Below the pieces are notes generated by a model. That model saw only the letters and a program-made list of their open reading frames with translations. It was not told where the DNA came from and made no database searches. A stretch of DNA of 64,000 nucleotides, taken from positions 1 through 64,000 of the forward strand of contig NZ_JAQMUB010000033.1 in assembly GCF_028330965.1 (NCBI RefSeq), in the 5' to 3' direction. The DNA is from Oscillatoria sp. CS-180. GTDB lineage: Bacteria; Cyanobacteriota; Cyanobacteriia; Phormidesmidales; Phormidesmidaceae. This document shows, piece after piece, positions 18,192 to 27,297 of the stretch. Numbering within the stretch: the first letter of the stretch is position 1; each line of letters opens with the position of its first letter. A program made the position numbers and the translations under genes.

Positions 18192-19958
18192 ATGTATACC
18201 ATTCGCTTCGTCACTGAATCCTATCGACCTGATTTATTAATTACGCTGAGAGGCAATGTCTTTGGCGATTGGCAAGAAGACATTCCCGGACTGTATAACC
18301 AGGGGGCTTGGGAATTTAAGCTGCCGTATCAGCCTTATCCAGCAGGTGTCCAATTCAAGTTTGTTTTAGAGCGCGAATACTGGCAACTCGGTGCTGACAA
18401 CTTAACGGTTTTTCCTGAAGACGGAGGTATTTACTCGTTCAATGAAGGTCCTATCGCATTTCCCCCTCAGAATGAAATCATTGTTGAGAACAGTCGAGTT
18501 CAGCGCCATTTTATTCAACCTAATCTAAATGAGGCGGAGCACTACGACACGATTGTCATCGGCTCCGGCATGGGCGGAGGCGTGGTGGCTGAGCAACTGG
18601 CCGACCTGGGGCAAAAAGTCTTGCTGCTGGAAGCCGGCTCCTACATCTTTCCGACTCATGTGGCAAATTTACCTCGTAGACAGCGTATTGGTGTGTTTGA
18701 CAAACATCTCTGGCAAACCTGGCCTGATTTCCAGACGAAGAACTACCAAAATCCAGAGGGCCATAATTATCAAGGGGCGGCAGGCTTCAACTTGGGTGGG
18801 CGGTCCATTTTTTGGGGCGGATTGATCCCCAGAATGGCTTGGTGGGAACTGGAACCCTGGCCTACTAATGTTCGCTATGACTTAGAAGATACGTACTATC
18901 GACTGGCTGAGGACTTAATGAAGCTCAGCCGTCTTTCCAGCAGCTATCAAGAACGCACTCAGCGTTGGTTTAATCGAGAATTTCCAGAATTCAATGTCAG
19001 TGCTGCTCCGATGGCCGTGCAGCGGGGCAATGGCGAAATGAGAACCCTATCAGCTGGAGTCTTCAATACAGCAGCGCTACTATTGGAAGCTGTTATGACG
19101 GCGGATACTGATTTGACTGTCAATTTGAATCACGCTGTCAAAGAGTTGGTAACGCAAAATGGTCGAGTGACCGGTGTTGTCGCCTACGATTTGGTCTCTC
19201 GTATGGACCGCACCTACCACGCAAACACGGTTGTACTGGCAGCAGGCTCTGTCGAAAGTGCAAAAATCGCTCAGCTCAGCCAGCTCAATGATCCCAACAA
19301 CTTGATCGGCAATGGGTTTACTGACCACCAAGTGTTCTTTACCCATTTTGGTCTGCCCAATACTCACGAGCTATTTCAAACGAATGCTTCTGCCAAGTTG
19401 GCGCTGCGGCAAACGGTTGAGAGCGATCGCCCAGAGCATCGCTACCTTGCTGTGGTTGAGCTGGGAGCTGATTTCAATCAAGGCCGCTACATTGATCCGG
19501 ATCTGGCGGAAACCCATGTGCGAACTCGCGGTGATTCAATGCTCTGTGAGCTGGTATTTCTCTGTGAAAGTCCGTTGATGAATCAAAACACCGTGATGCA
19601 GGAGGGACCTTCCTACGTTGATGCCGCCATCACCATGGAACCCAGCAACGCTGCCGACGGCCTGATTGGCGAGATGGACCAGTACAAGCAGCAAATTCTA
19701 GAGCGTCTGAACGCAACGGTTTTACCTGGTGATAATCACTATCTCAACGAGGCTGCACTGGGTGGCGTTGCCCATGAAGTCGGCACGTTACGTATGGGCA
19801 ACGGCGGAGCAGGCGTTGTTGACACCAATTTGAAGTTTCATCAGTATGAAAACTTGTTCTGCTGTGATTTGTCGGTATTTCCGACCTCTCCAGCGGCTAA
19901 TCCGAGTCTGACTCTGGTGGCATTAGCACTGCGGTTGGCTGATCATCTACGAGGATGA
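18192..19958 (+). CDS. GMC family FAD oxidoreductase with N-terminal starch-binding-like module
   Basis: A 588-residue fusion. Residues about 1-85 look like a CBM20-type beta-sandwich (ITLRGNVFGDWQED, FKLPYQPYPAGVQFKFVLE, YWQLGADN). Residues about 118-588 form a glucose-methanol-choline oxidoreductase: FAD-binding TIVIGSGMGGGVVAEQLADL, the GGRSIFWGG segment, VLAAGSVESAKI, and the C-terminal EVGTLRMG plus PAANPSLTLVALALRLAD. GMC enzymes oxidise alcohols or sugars using FAD. No signal peptide is seen, so it is probably cytosolic. The fusion suggests a carbohydrate-like substrate (inference). A PKHD hydroxylase gene follows. Confidence 0.88.
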   Translation: MYTIRFVTESYRPDLLITLRGNVFGDWQEDIPGLYNQGAWEFKLPYQPYPAGVQFKFVLEREYWQLGADNLTVFPEDGGIYSFNEGPIAFPPQNEIIVENSRVQRHFIQPNLNEAEHYDTIVIGSGMGGGVVAEQLADLGQKVLLLEAGSYIFPTHVANLPRRQRIGVFDKHLWQTWPDFQTKNYQNPEGHNYQGAAGFNLGGRSIFWGGLIPRMAWWELEPWPTNVRYDLEDTYYRLAEDLMKLSRLSSSYQERTQRWFNREFPEFNVSAAPMAVQRGNGEMRTLSAGVFNTAALLLEAVMTADTDLTVNLNHAVKELVTQNGRVTGVVAYDLVSRMDRTYHANTVVLAAGSVESAKIAQLSQLNDPNNLIGNGFTDHQVFFTHFGLPNTHELFQTNASAKLALRQTVESDRPEHRYLAVVELGADFNQGRYIDPDLAETHVRTRGDSMLCELVFLCESPLMNQNTVMQEGPSYVDAAITMEPSNAADGLIGEMDQYKQQILERLNATVLPGDNHYLNEAALGGVAHEVGTLRMGNGGAGVVDTNLKFHQYENLFCCDLSVFPTSPAANPSLTLVALALRLADHLRG

Positions 19959-20081
19959 AGTAGCTGGGTTGATGCGATCGCATCATCAGCTAATCAGCGC
20001 GATCGCCCTGTTTCTCCAGCAAAATTATCTACGGCAAGACACGGTATGCTGATGAAACTGTTGTGTACTTGCCCGCTGTCT

Positions 20082-20756
20082 ATGATTTTGTGCATTGGCA
20101 ACGTTCTGACCGCAGATGAGCTAGCGCACATTACCGAAAAGCTCAATGCGGCCAAGTTCATTGATGGCAAAACGACCGCAGGATGGCATGCCCGGCTCGT
20201 TAAAAACAATACTCAGCTGCCTAAGGGATCGCCTGTTTTAGAAGAGGTGCGATCACTCATCAACACCGCCCTTAATCGTAATCGATTGTTCCAAATGGCA
20301 GCCCGTCCAAAGCGTATTCATCCTCTGCTGATCAGCCGTTATGACATGGGCATGGCCTACGGGACTCATACTGATGATGCTTTGATGAATCGTCAAAACC
20401 AGGTGATGCGATCGGACCTCTCGTTTACCCTCTTCCTGAATTCCCCCGATACCTATGAGGGAGGTGAACTGGTGATAGAAACAGCCCAAGGCGAACAGGA
20501 CTACAAACTACCTAGCGGAGCCATGATTGTCTATCCGTCTTCAACGCTGCATCGTGTCGAGACGGTAACATCAGGAGTGCGATTAGCCGCTATCAGCTGG
20601 ATACAGAGTCTCATTCGGGATTCCCAGGAGCGTGAAATTCTCTTTGATCTCGACACGGCCCGTCAATCACTGTTCGAACAGTATGGCAAGACTCAGGAAT
20701 TTGATTTACTGTCGAAGACCCACGCTAATTTGCTCAGAAAATGGGCCGAGTGTTGA
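20082..20756 (+). CDS. Fe(II)/2-oxoglutarate-dependent PKHD-type hydroxylase (PiuC/YbiX family)
   Basis: 2-oxoglutarate dioxygenase of the PiuC/YbiX family, often linked to iron starvation; its substrate is not established. The facial triad is visible as YGTHTDDAL (His-x-Asp) and STLHRVETVTSGVR (distal His, plus the Arg that would bind 2-oxoglutarate). The double-stranded beta-helix strands LSFTLFLNSPDTYEGGELVI match the family. I prefer ATG 20082 (MILCIGNVL), where homologues begin, over ATG 20046. Length about 224 is normal. The neighbouring minus-strand imelysin/DUF1111 pair also hints at iron physiology. Confidence 0.9.
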   Translation: MILCIGNVLTADELAHITEKLNAAKFIDGKTTAGWHARLVKNNTQLPKGSPVLEEVRSLINTALNRNRLFQMAARPKRIHPLLISRYDMGMAYGTHTDDALMNRQNQVMRSDLSFTLFLNSPDTYEGGELVIETAQGEQDYKLPSGAMIVYPSSTLHRVETVTSGVRLAAISWIQSLIRDSQEREILFDLDTARQSLFEQYGKTQEFDLLSKTHANLLRKWAEC

Positions 20757-20776
20757 TGAGTCCTTGTAGTAAAAAG

Positions 20777-20835
20777 TTAGTCATCTAGGCTTGTACGTCT
20801 ACTAGCGCCCAGGTACTTAGCGGATAGCCAGATGG
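20777..20835 (+). repeat. Dispersed intergenic repeat, copy A
   Basis: About 59 bases beginning ttagtcatctaggcttgt and ending atagccagatgg. It aligns over its whole length with the minus strand of 59691-59749, with scattered substitutions, and partly with 10916-10962. It lies between convergent genes. Confidence 0.6.
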
Positions 20836-20881
20836 CTCACTGCCTTGTCCTAAGGGCACTGACGACAACTCTCAATGACGA

Positions 20882-22297
20882 TTAGAGAGACTCTAAGAAA
20901 GCAACTATAGCGTCGCGATCGCCCGTATCCATTGTCCGAAACGCTTCCTTCGATGCCTCGGCTTCACCACCATGCCAAAGAATCGCTTCTTCTAGCGTGC
21001 GGGCACGTCCGTCATGGAGATAGGTTGAGTAAGGCAGCACCGTTTGGACTAACCCCAATCCCCATAGAGGCGGTGTACGCCATTCTGCGCCAGAAGCCTG
21101 AAAATCAGGGCGGTTATCTGCCAATTCAGTCCCCATATCATGGAGCAGAAGATCAGTATAGGGATGAAAGGTTTGGTGAGTTAGCGCTGGAATGTCATGG
21201 GTTCCCGTTCGGAGCGTGCTCAGGTGGCAAGCCGCGCAATTGGCATCGGCAAACAGCCGTTCTCCTTGCTGAACTTGGGCATCGTTTAGTCCCGTGCGGC
21301 TAGGAACCGCTAGAGTTTGGACGTAGATAGTTGCCGCTTCCAAGATATCCATATCGATATCCTCAGTACCGTCTACGGCTGGAAACAGGGGATTGGTGAC
21401 TCCCATATCATTGGCATAGGCAGAGGCTGATTGCTGGAGCAAATCAGGTGCGTTCGCTTTCCAACCAAAACGACCTAAAACGTCGGTTTGTTGAACCACA
21501 TCCCACACTCGATTAGGGCGACCAGAAATACCGTCGCCATTCAAGTCTTCCGGATCAGCCGCTTGCAAAATCGTTGCTTCGGGTACGGCTTCCAAAAGCC
21601 CTAGACCAAATACGCCTGGAGCAATGCGATTGGAAATGACCACTCCCTCAGGCAGGGGAGAGCCATCCCAATGCGACAGCGTGGTTTGAGGAGAGCGCAG
21701 TGTGTAAGAGGTGCCATCCCCATAGGTGCCGGGTTGCTCCTGCCAAGTGACATCCACGATCGCCTCTGGGGGATAACCGTAGATTCCTTGCTCCTGCACC
21801 TGAGTCCCCATCCCAAGAACGGGCGGAGTATTGGCAGAGGGGGCAATGATTTCATCCGCATAGACCTGCCTAACCGGTAAGGGGGTTTTTTCAGCGCGAT
21901 CAAGCTGACTGACTCGAACGACACGCTGACCTTTCTCTTGTAGTCCACGACCATTGTTGAAATGGCAGGCTACGCAGGAACTGCTGTTAAACAAAGGCCC
22001 CAAACCCGGATTAACGTTTGCTGGCGCAGTCACGAAGGCAGCTTCGAAAGCCAAATCTCCAGCAGCATGACGCTCGTCCCAAAATTCATCTAGGTTAGGA
22101 GCGGGCTGGGCAAAGGCTTGCGAAGAGCGAATATTGAGGGTTGTATCGCCACCGGCCTGGGGTGCAATCTGTGCTTGAACAGGCAGGTGGAGTCCGATTG
22201 AGAGCGCCATGCCCGCGATCGCAGCCATGCCCCCCAATACCCAGCGATGCAACCACTGCTGCCGCTGCAAATTAAATTGGATCGGTTTAATCATCAT
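20882..22297 (-). CDS. Di-heme c-type cytochrome, DUF1111 'thiol oxidoreductase' family
   Basis: Exported c-type cytochrome of the COG3488/DUF1111 family, distantly related to di-heme cytochrome c peroxidases. A signal peptide covers about residues 1-42 (LGGMAAIAGMALSIGLHLPVQA). Two CxxCH heme sites are seen: SSSCVACHFNNGRG near residue 110 and NCAACHLSTLRTG near 355. The segments LGMGTQVQEQGIYGYPPE and YLHDGRARTLEEAILWHGGEA are family hallmarks. The ATG overlaps the stop of the imelysin gene as ATGA, so the two are translationally coupled. This pairing suggests a periplasmic iron or redox function; the substrate is not known. Confidence 0.92.
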   Translation of the reverse strand: MMIKPIQFNLQRQQWLHRWVLGGMAAIAGMALSIGLHLPVQAQIAPQAGGDTTLNIRSSQAFAQPAPNLDEFWDERHAAGDLAFEAAFVTAPANVNPGLGPLFNSSSCVACHFNNGRGLQEKGQRVVRVSQLDRAEKTPLPVRQVYADEIIAPSANTPPVLGMGTQVQEQGIYGYPPEAIVDVTWQEQPGTYGDGTSYTLRSPQTTLSHWDGSPLPEGVVISNRIAPGVFGLGLLEAVPEATILQAADPEDLNGDGISGRPNRVWDVVQQTDVLGRFGWKANAPDLLQQSASAYANDMGVTNPLFPAVDGTEDIDMDILEAATIYVQTLAVPSRTGLNDAQVQQGERLFADANCAACHLSTLRTGTHDIPALTHQTFHPYTDLLLHDMGTELADNRPDFQASGAEWRTPPLWGLGLVQTVLPYSTYLHDGRARTLEEAILWHGGEAEASKEAFRTMDTGDRDAIVAFLESL

Positions 22298-23607
22298 TGC
22301 TGTACTAGGGGCAAAACTCGCTGCTCAAAAATGTCGAAGAGTTCCAAAACGCTATCTTGGGCTGCTGAGATTTGCGGTTGGGCATCAGTATTGCAGAGGG
22401 TATTCTCGATGGGGCCAGGAATCGCTTCGATGTTTGTCAAAGCCACCTGCATTCGCTCTTGAATTTCCGCATCCAGTGCCGGATCAATTGCCGCGACAAA
22501 ATCGCTGAGACTTTCTGCCCCTGACCCACTCGCTGAAAACTCACCCAAGTAAGCATTCTGAGCGCTCAGGAGGTTGTTGCTGAAGTCCTGCAAGGAGCTT
22601 TGTGAGAATCGACTTTCCAGCAAAAAGGGATTTTGGGCTGCGACAGCCTCACCAATTTTGACGTTGCCCAGTTCATCTAAGATGCCGATGATGCCTTGAA
22701 CAATTTCCTCACCCGCTGACTGTAATGTGGGATAGATATTGCTGCCTTCACCAGCATTGATAAACTCGTCCCGGAAAGCTGGATTTCCATCAATGCCTTC
22801 TGTCCAGCTCAACAGCAAATCATTAGCGGTTTGGTCAAAGACAGGAGCGATCGCGGCTAAGTATTCCAGTTCACGTTCGGTAAAATCGGACAGCATCTTG
22901 TCGTTGTCGGTGCCAAACAGCAAGAAACCAATGGCGTGAAATCCTTTCTGACTGGTCTGTAAACCGTCTACATAGTCAGGCGTGAGCGCATCGCCGCTCT
23001 CTAAAACGGCGATGACGTCTACCTCGTTGAGTGGCCAATCGTCTAGCTCAGCATCTAAGCCTAAGAAGGCAGCAGGTCCGAACGCAAAAGCCTCGCTTTG
23101 CTCCCAGGGCGCCCGTGCCTCTAACCAAGTCTCCCGAGCCATTTCTAGCGTTGCCGTCGTGGGATTGCTGACAAATGCGGCGATGTCCGCTTCCAATTCG
23201 CCTGACGCCTCAGTCAATACTTCATAGTTAGGAATCACTAACTGGTCGGCAAAATTAGCAACGATTTGGGGATCCCGAAAGCGCTGCATGGGGGGTAAAA
23301 AGACACGAGTCGTGAAAGACGGCTCTGCGCTTTCACCACCTTCACCGCCTTCGCCGCCTTCGCCGCCTTCGCCGCCTTCACCGCCTTCGCCACCTTCTTC
23401 ACCTTCAACTTCTGCACCACCTTCGCCACCGCCTTCAACAGCAATTGCAACGCAGGCATTATTTTGACCGACAAGGACAGCTGGCGTTTCATTAGAGATT
23501 TCTAACATTTCCTCGGCGACACCAGCCTCCGATAAAGCCAACGGCATTCCAACGCTGACCAACGTATAGGTCCCAATTCCTGTCCAGAATTTAAGCTTTT
23601 GATTCAT
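22294..23607 (-). CDS. Imelysin family protein (peptidase M75-like)
   Basis: Secreted or periplasmic imelysin-fold protein of about 437 residues, a family tied to iron uptake (EfeO/ICMP relatives). The N-terminus has a signal peptide (KLKFWTGIGTYTLVSVGMPLALS). A low-complexity Gly-Glu tract of about nine GEG/GGE units follows at about residues 75-95. The imelysin core then covers residues 110-430 (ARAPWEQSEAFAFGP, GFHAIGFLLFGTDND). The canonical GxHxxE motif reads GFHAIG, so the final Glu is missing. ATG 23607 (MNQKLKFW) has GAGGAG 10 bases upstream; a GTG at 23613 is the alternative. It is the first gene of the coupled pair with the DUF1111 cytochrome. Confidence 0.9.
   Translation of the reverse strand: MNQKLKFWTGIGTYTLVSVGMPLALSEAGVAEEMLEISNETPAVLVGQNNACVAIAVEGGGEGGAEVEGEEGGEGGEGGEGGEGGEGGEGGESAEPSFTTRVFLPPMQRFRDPQIVANFADQLVIPNYEVLTEASGELEADIAAFVSNPTTATLEMARETWLEARAPWEQSEAFAFGPAAFLGLDAELDDWPLNEVDVIAVLESGDALTPDYVDGLQTSQKGFHAIGFLLFGTDNDKMLSDFTERELEYLAAIAPVFDQTANDLLLSWTEGIDGNPAFRDEFINAGEGSNIYPTLQSAGEEIVQGIIGILDELGNVKIGEAVAAQNPFLLESRFSQSSLQDFSNNLLSAQNAYLGEFSASGSGAESLSDFVAAIDPALDAEIQERMQVALTNIEAIPGPIENTLCNTDAQPQISAAQDSVLELFDIFEQRVLPLVQQ
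23336..23400. repeat. 9-bp microsatellite inside the imelysin gene
   Basis: Tandem units of about nine bases (ccgccttcg/ca variants) encode the Gly-Glu tract near residues 75-95 of the imelysin protein. Units are almost identical, so slippage and length variation between strains are expected. It is in frame. Confidence 0.8.
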
Positions 23608-24009
23608 TCCCACCAGACTCCTCTCATTAGGCAGTTTTACTGACAGCTACGACACTCAGGCAGAATCCCTAGTCATTAACACGGTCAATCATACTTTGAC
23701 TGTTGCTATTGATTCCTAAGGCATCGAATTTTATTAGATTTCAAAACTTCACCTTTGCATTGAGATAAATCTTAGGTCCTCAAGTAGACGGTTAGGCCAA
23801 ACTTACGATAGGGCGATCGCAGTTGGGTGAGCCGCTTTGCTCAATCGATTCAATCACCCATCAAAATCCTGGAGTCTCTAGGGAGTAAGCAGGTGCAGCA
23901 ACTAACAGCAGGCTAATGAGAAACGTTATGAATTGAGGATGGATGTCTTTTTGCCGCTCCTTTGGAAAGCTGCACAGCGCCTATCGTCTTTATGGGTTAC
24001 TGACCCGCA
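23608..24009. other. Intergenic region upstream of the imelysin gene
   Basis: About 400 bases, with no reading frame worth calling. It must hold the imelysin-DUF1111 promoter. I looked for a Fur-type palindrome and did not find a convincing one. Confidence 0.5.
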
Positions 24010-26523
24010 CTACTCGCTTTGAAGGGTTTGCAAGGGTGCAGGTAGACTTGTAACCCTAGCGGTGTAGCCACCGTATAGAGCGTGAGTCCTGTGGATAACC
24101 TGGTTCAACGCTTCAACGTAAGCTGGATCGGGTTCTCTGGGCAAGGCGATACGAGTCATGTAGGTCGGCGAGTACACCGATTCAAAATGGCGGCTGATCT
24201 CTGGAAAGACCCTTTGCTGTCCTTCAAACTCAAAGAGCAAATCTACAGCGCCATCTTCGCGCTGGACAAATAGTGGGTCACTAAGGAGCACGAGCGGTAG
24301 CGCCAGCGAAAATTCGCTACTGCCTTTGGACAGGTGCCAAATGAGTTTATCGATTTTGTCTTTGGAAAGGTCGGGAAATAGCTGCTGAATGGCAACTGGA
24401 TCAATGCGTTGTAGGCGAGACGGGCCCGGTTGGCGATCGCCCGGCCAAGTCTCAATTCTAAAATCCTGCCGCAGCAGTCCGTGCAAAGCAGCTGGCGCAT
24501 TACGACCATCGGCCCCCGTGACCCGTTTAAGTTCAGGCCGATATTTTTCAACTAGCGGCAGCATCGCAACTTGTGCTGGCGGTAACTGAGTCGGGGGATG
24601 AGTAGCCGATAAGTTATGACCCGTGTTGAGAAATTTGATAAAGGTCTCGACATCCCAGCGATTGAGGTCATTGTTTGAGACCATCTTGAACCACAAATCA
24701 CCCATAGCCGACAGCGTTGGGGAATGGTCGGAATCGAGGGCCATCAGGTCAGGCACAACATAATTGTCGAGACCATATCGTTTGATGTCTTGTCCGTTGC
24801 CCCACTGCATCCCCAAATCAGGCATATCCCGCAAAAAAGGATAGAGACCACGGGCAAAGTTGAGGTAGTCAGGATGAGTGCGATCGCCGGGTTGAAATTC
24901 CTGGTCAACTAAGTCACTCAACCGCTTAGCCATTGCGACTGACAGCAACGAGAACGCTTCAGTCGTGATGTCCAGATCATGCTGCTGGAGCACTCTAAAA
25001 ACAGCGGCTTCTTGAATGGCAGCGGCTTTGTAATCGTTCTCAAGCTGTCTGATCTCGCTCTGAATGAGATTGATGTCTGACAGTAATTCTGGCTGTTGTT
25101 CCTTCAGAGCTGTCCAAAAGCGAGGATTAAAAGCCTGATCGCACAATAGAACGAGCAACAGTTCGGTTTCCGACAAACCTGGCGTATTTTTTTGAAAAAA
25201 GCTCATGAAGTGCTGTCTGGCTTCTGGATAACTTTCGGCAGCGGACGATCGCCGCAGTCCTTCTATCCGTGTCGCAAAAATTCCTAGCAGACGCGATGTA
25301 TCCATCTGATTCACAGACTGACGACTCAGAGTAGGGGTCAGTCCTATCTGTAACCAAAACGCTTCGCTGTAGTAATTGTCTGTCGCGTTTAGGATCTGAA
25401 CGCCATGGTTAATCGCTAACTCGCTGAGCCGCTGTCTGACAACGGTTTCTTGAGCGAGCTGACGTTTGTGACGATCTTGGTAGTCTAAGGCAGCCTGTTC
25501 TAAGTCTTGAGGAAAGAGAGCAATGCCCTGATCGGCAAGATGGGCGATGTTGAGGGCATGAACGGCTGGCGTATCTTCAGCCGCTGTGGGTGTGGGTAGA
25601 GGCAGTCGTCCTAATGCGATAGTTGTACTGACAAAGTTGGAGTCGGTGTAGTCCTGTTTAGTAGAGGATGCTTCAACTCGTTGAATTGCTTCAAGTCTGG
25701 CCCAGGGTTCGATTGGGGTGGCAATGAGCGATCGCAGCAAATATTGCTGGTTGGTCAGTGCTTGCTCATATTTATAAAAAGAGCGCAGGGGACCGGATGT
25801 ATGCCGCAAATCGGTCTCGCGCAAATAGGGAAACTCCAGCGTTAATAAGTGAGTTTCGACTAGGGGAATTACCGCCTCTAAGGAAACATCCGCTTTCTGA
25901 GCGGCCCAAAAGATATGGCCCCAAAAGGGACCCAAGTAGAAGGCATCAGTATCGAAGACTTGGTTCTCCACCAGCGTGGAGTAGTCTCCGCGCTCAAGTC
26001 CAGCGGCAATTAGCGGCATCGCTGGGTTGCGCTGTAGGTGCCAGAACAACTTGTCATCCAGTACTTGCCTTTGATGAGCAGGCAGAGTATCTCGAATGTT
26101 GTCGTATCCGGCTTGAGAAAGCGGAGGTACGACTGTTCCATTGGACAAGGTGAACGTGATGCTGTTGTCAGCCGCAATGTGATAGGTTGCCCCTTCCAAT
26201 AGCTGGATCGGTTCGCGCGGTTCGACACCTGTGAAGGCGACAAAGCTGCCACGGCTGACTTGGGTCAAAAAGGAGTTTTTCTCCTGCCGCACTTGCTGTA
26301 TCCAGGTCTGTAGCTGCTTTTTGGGAAGCCGTAACGGATTTGCCGCATGAGCATCAATGCAGTCGGAACAGTCGTGATGGTTCAACGTCTCTGAATGGCC
26401 TGAGACGGCAATGCCAGCGCTCCCTAATAAAATCCCCCCCAGTGCGATCGCACAGGCTGACACAGGAAAGGAATAATTTAGCCAAAGTCGGCGATCGACC
26501 TTCTTGAAGGAACGGCGCTCCAT
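24010..26523 (-). CDS. Large membrane-anchored protein of unknown function, 837 aa
   Basis: I do not recognise this family. Residues about 1-22 are basic (MERRSFKKVDRR), followed by one hydrophobic segment (about 17-42, ACAIALGGILLGSAGIAVSG), so it is anchored or exported with most of the chain outside. Just after it is a His/Cys cluster, HHDCSDCIDAH, that could bind metal or heme. The rest is mostly helical, with no repeats visible and few cysteines. It starts with ATG 26523. It lies upstream of the imelysin-DUF1111 pair on the same strand but 400 bases away, so a shared role is only a suggestion. Its coding quality is good throughout. Confidence 0.85.
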   Translation of the reverse strand: MERRSFKKVDRRLWLNYSFPVSACAIALGGILLGSAGIAVSGHSETLNHHDCSDCIDAHAANPLRLPKKQLQTWIQQVRQEKNSFLTQVSRGSFVAFTGVEPREPIQLLEGATYHIAADNSITFTLSNGTVVPPLSQAGYDNIRDTLPAHQRQVLDDKLFWHLQRNPAMPLIAAGLERGDYSTLVENQVFDTDAFYLGPFWGHIFWAAQKADVSLEAVIPLVETHLLTLEFPYLRETDLRHTSGPLRSFYKYEQALTNQQYLLRSLIATPIEPWARLEAIQRVEASSTKQDYTDSNFVSTTIALGRLPLPTPTAAEDTPAVHALNIAHLADQGIALFPQDLEQAALDYQDRHKRQLAQETVVRQRLSELAINHGVQILNATDNYYSEAFWLQIGLTPTLSRQSVNQMDTSRLLGIFATRIEGLRRSSAAESYPEARQHFMSFFQKNTPGLSETELLLVLLCDQAFNPRFWTALKEQQPELLSDINLIQSEIRQLENDYKAAAIQEAAVFRVLQQHDLDITTEAFSLLSVAMAKRLSDLVDQEFQPGDRTHPDYLNFARGLYPFLRDMPDLGMQWGNGQDIKRYGLDNYVVPDLMALDSDHSPTLSAMGDLWFKMVSNNDLNRWDVETFIKFLNTGHNLSATHPPTQLPPAQVAMLPLVEKYRPELKRVTGADGRNAPAALHGLLRQDFRIETWPGDRQPGPSRLQRIDPVAIQQLFPDLSKDKIDKLIWHLSKGSSEFSLALPLVLLSDPLFVQREDGAVDLLFEFEGQQRVFPEISRHFESVYSPTYMTRIALPREPDPAYVEALNQVIHRTHALYGGYTARVTSLPAPLQTLQSE

Positions 26524-26693
26524 AAATTGACGACCTAGAGCAATAGTTCTGCTACAGCTAAATGAGCTGAATTAATTCTGCGCCAAGTATAGCCGTCGCC
26601 AGTTCTATTGGGACAAGACGGATAGCCATCCTGGCTATCCGTTATCTATATCAATGTTTGGGAAGAAGGCGGGAAATGAACCGTCACTCATAG

Positions 26694-26725
26694 CAAAATG
26701 GAGCACGGGGTTATCCGTACTCCAT
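26694..26725 (-). terminator. Probable intrinsic terminator of ndhC-ndhK-ndhJ
   Basis: Arms at 26698-26708 and 26715-26725 pair over 11 positions with one mismatch, and the minus strand continues into tttt. It starts 29 bases beyond the ndhJ stop. A second perfect 11-bp hairpin at 26618-26642 (acggatagcca / tggctatccgt, 3-base loop) lies further on and may act as backup. Confidence 0.6.
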
Positions 26726-26754
26726 TCGAAAACTATTGAAAGAGCTTGCAGGGG

Positions 26755-27297
26755 TTAGTAAGCGTCTTGCAATTCGTAAAAATCAGGCGACACGTAGTCT
26801 TTCCGCAAAGGCCAGCCAATCCAGTCTTCTGGCATCAGCAGGCGCTTCAGATTGGGGTGCCCCTCATAGAGGATGCCGTACATGTCGTAACTTTCACGCT
26901 CTTGCCAATCTGCGGCCTTCCAAATCCAGTAGACCGATGGAACCTTGGGATCTTCCCGAGACAAGAAAACCTTGACTCTTACCTCTTCCGGATCCGTAAC
27001 GTCGTCTCCCAGCTTGGTTAAGTGATAGAAGCTTACCAATTGCTTGCCAGGACCTTCATCATAGGCCCCCTGACACTGCAAATAATTGAATCCGTAGGCA
27101 TACAGTGCCGTACAAACGGGAATCAAGAATTGAGGCTCGACCTGGATAACTTCAATACCCAAGTGATCGGGAGCCAACGTTTCATGCCCAAAACCGTTTT
27201 CAGTCAGCCAGGTTGAAACAGCACCTGCTTCGACAATAGAACCGTCTTGGGTTTCCTCTTGAGAAGCTGCCTCAGGAGCGTTTGAATCTTCAGCCAT
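26755..27297 (-). CDS. ndhJ: NAD(P)H-quinone oxidoreductase subunit J
   Basis: Peripheral-arm subunit of the thylakoid NDH-1 complex, homologue of mitochondrial 30-kDa/NuoC. It serves respiration and cyclic electron flow around photosystem I. The signature segment [27 protein letters not shown] appears at about residues 128-154 with [17 protein letters not shown] after it. Length 180 is normal. The start overlaps the end of ndhK by 8 bases, giving a tight ndhC-ndhK-ndhJ operon. Confidence 0.97.
   Translation of the reverse strand: MAEDSNAPEAASQEETQDGSIVEAGAVSTWLTENGFGHETLAPDHLGIEVIQVEPQFLIPVCTALYAYGFNYLQCQGAYDEGPGKQLVSFYHLTKLGDDVTDPEEVRVKVFLSREDPKVPSVYWIWKAADWQERESYDMYGILYEGHPNLKRLLMPEDWIGWPLRKDYVSPDFYELQDAY

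Noticed and set aside
23238-23492. Lys/Ala-rich frame (KAAKAAKAAKAVK) inside the imelysin gene
   Set aside because: It is the frame-shifted reading of the Gly-Glu microsatellite.
23608-24009. Fur box upstream of the imelysin gene
   Set aside because: I found no convincing 19-bp Fur-like palindrome by eye.
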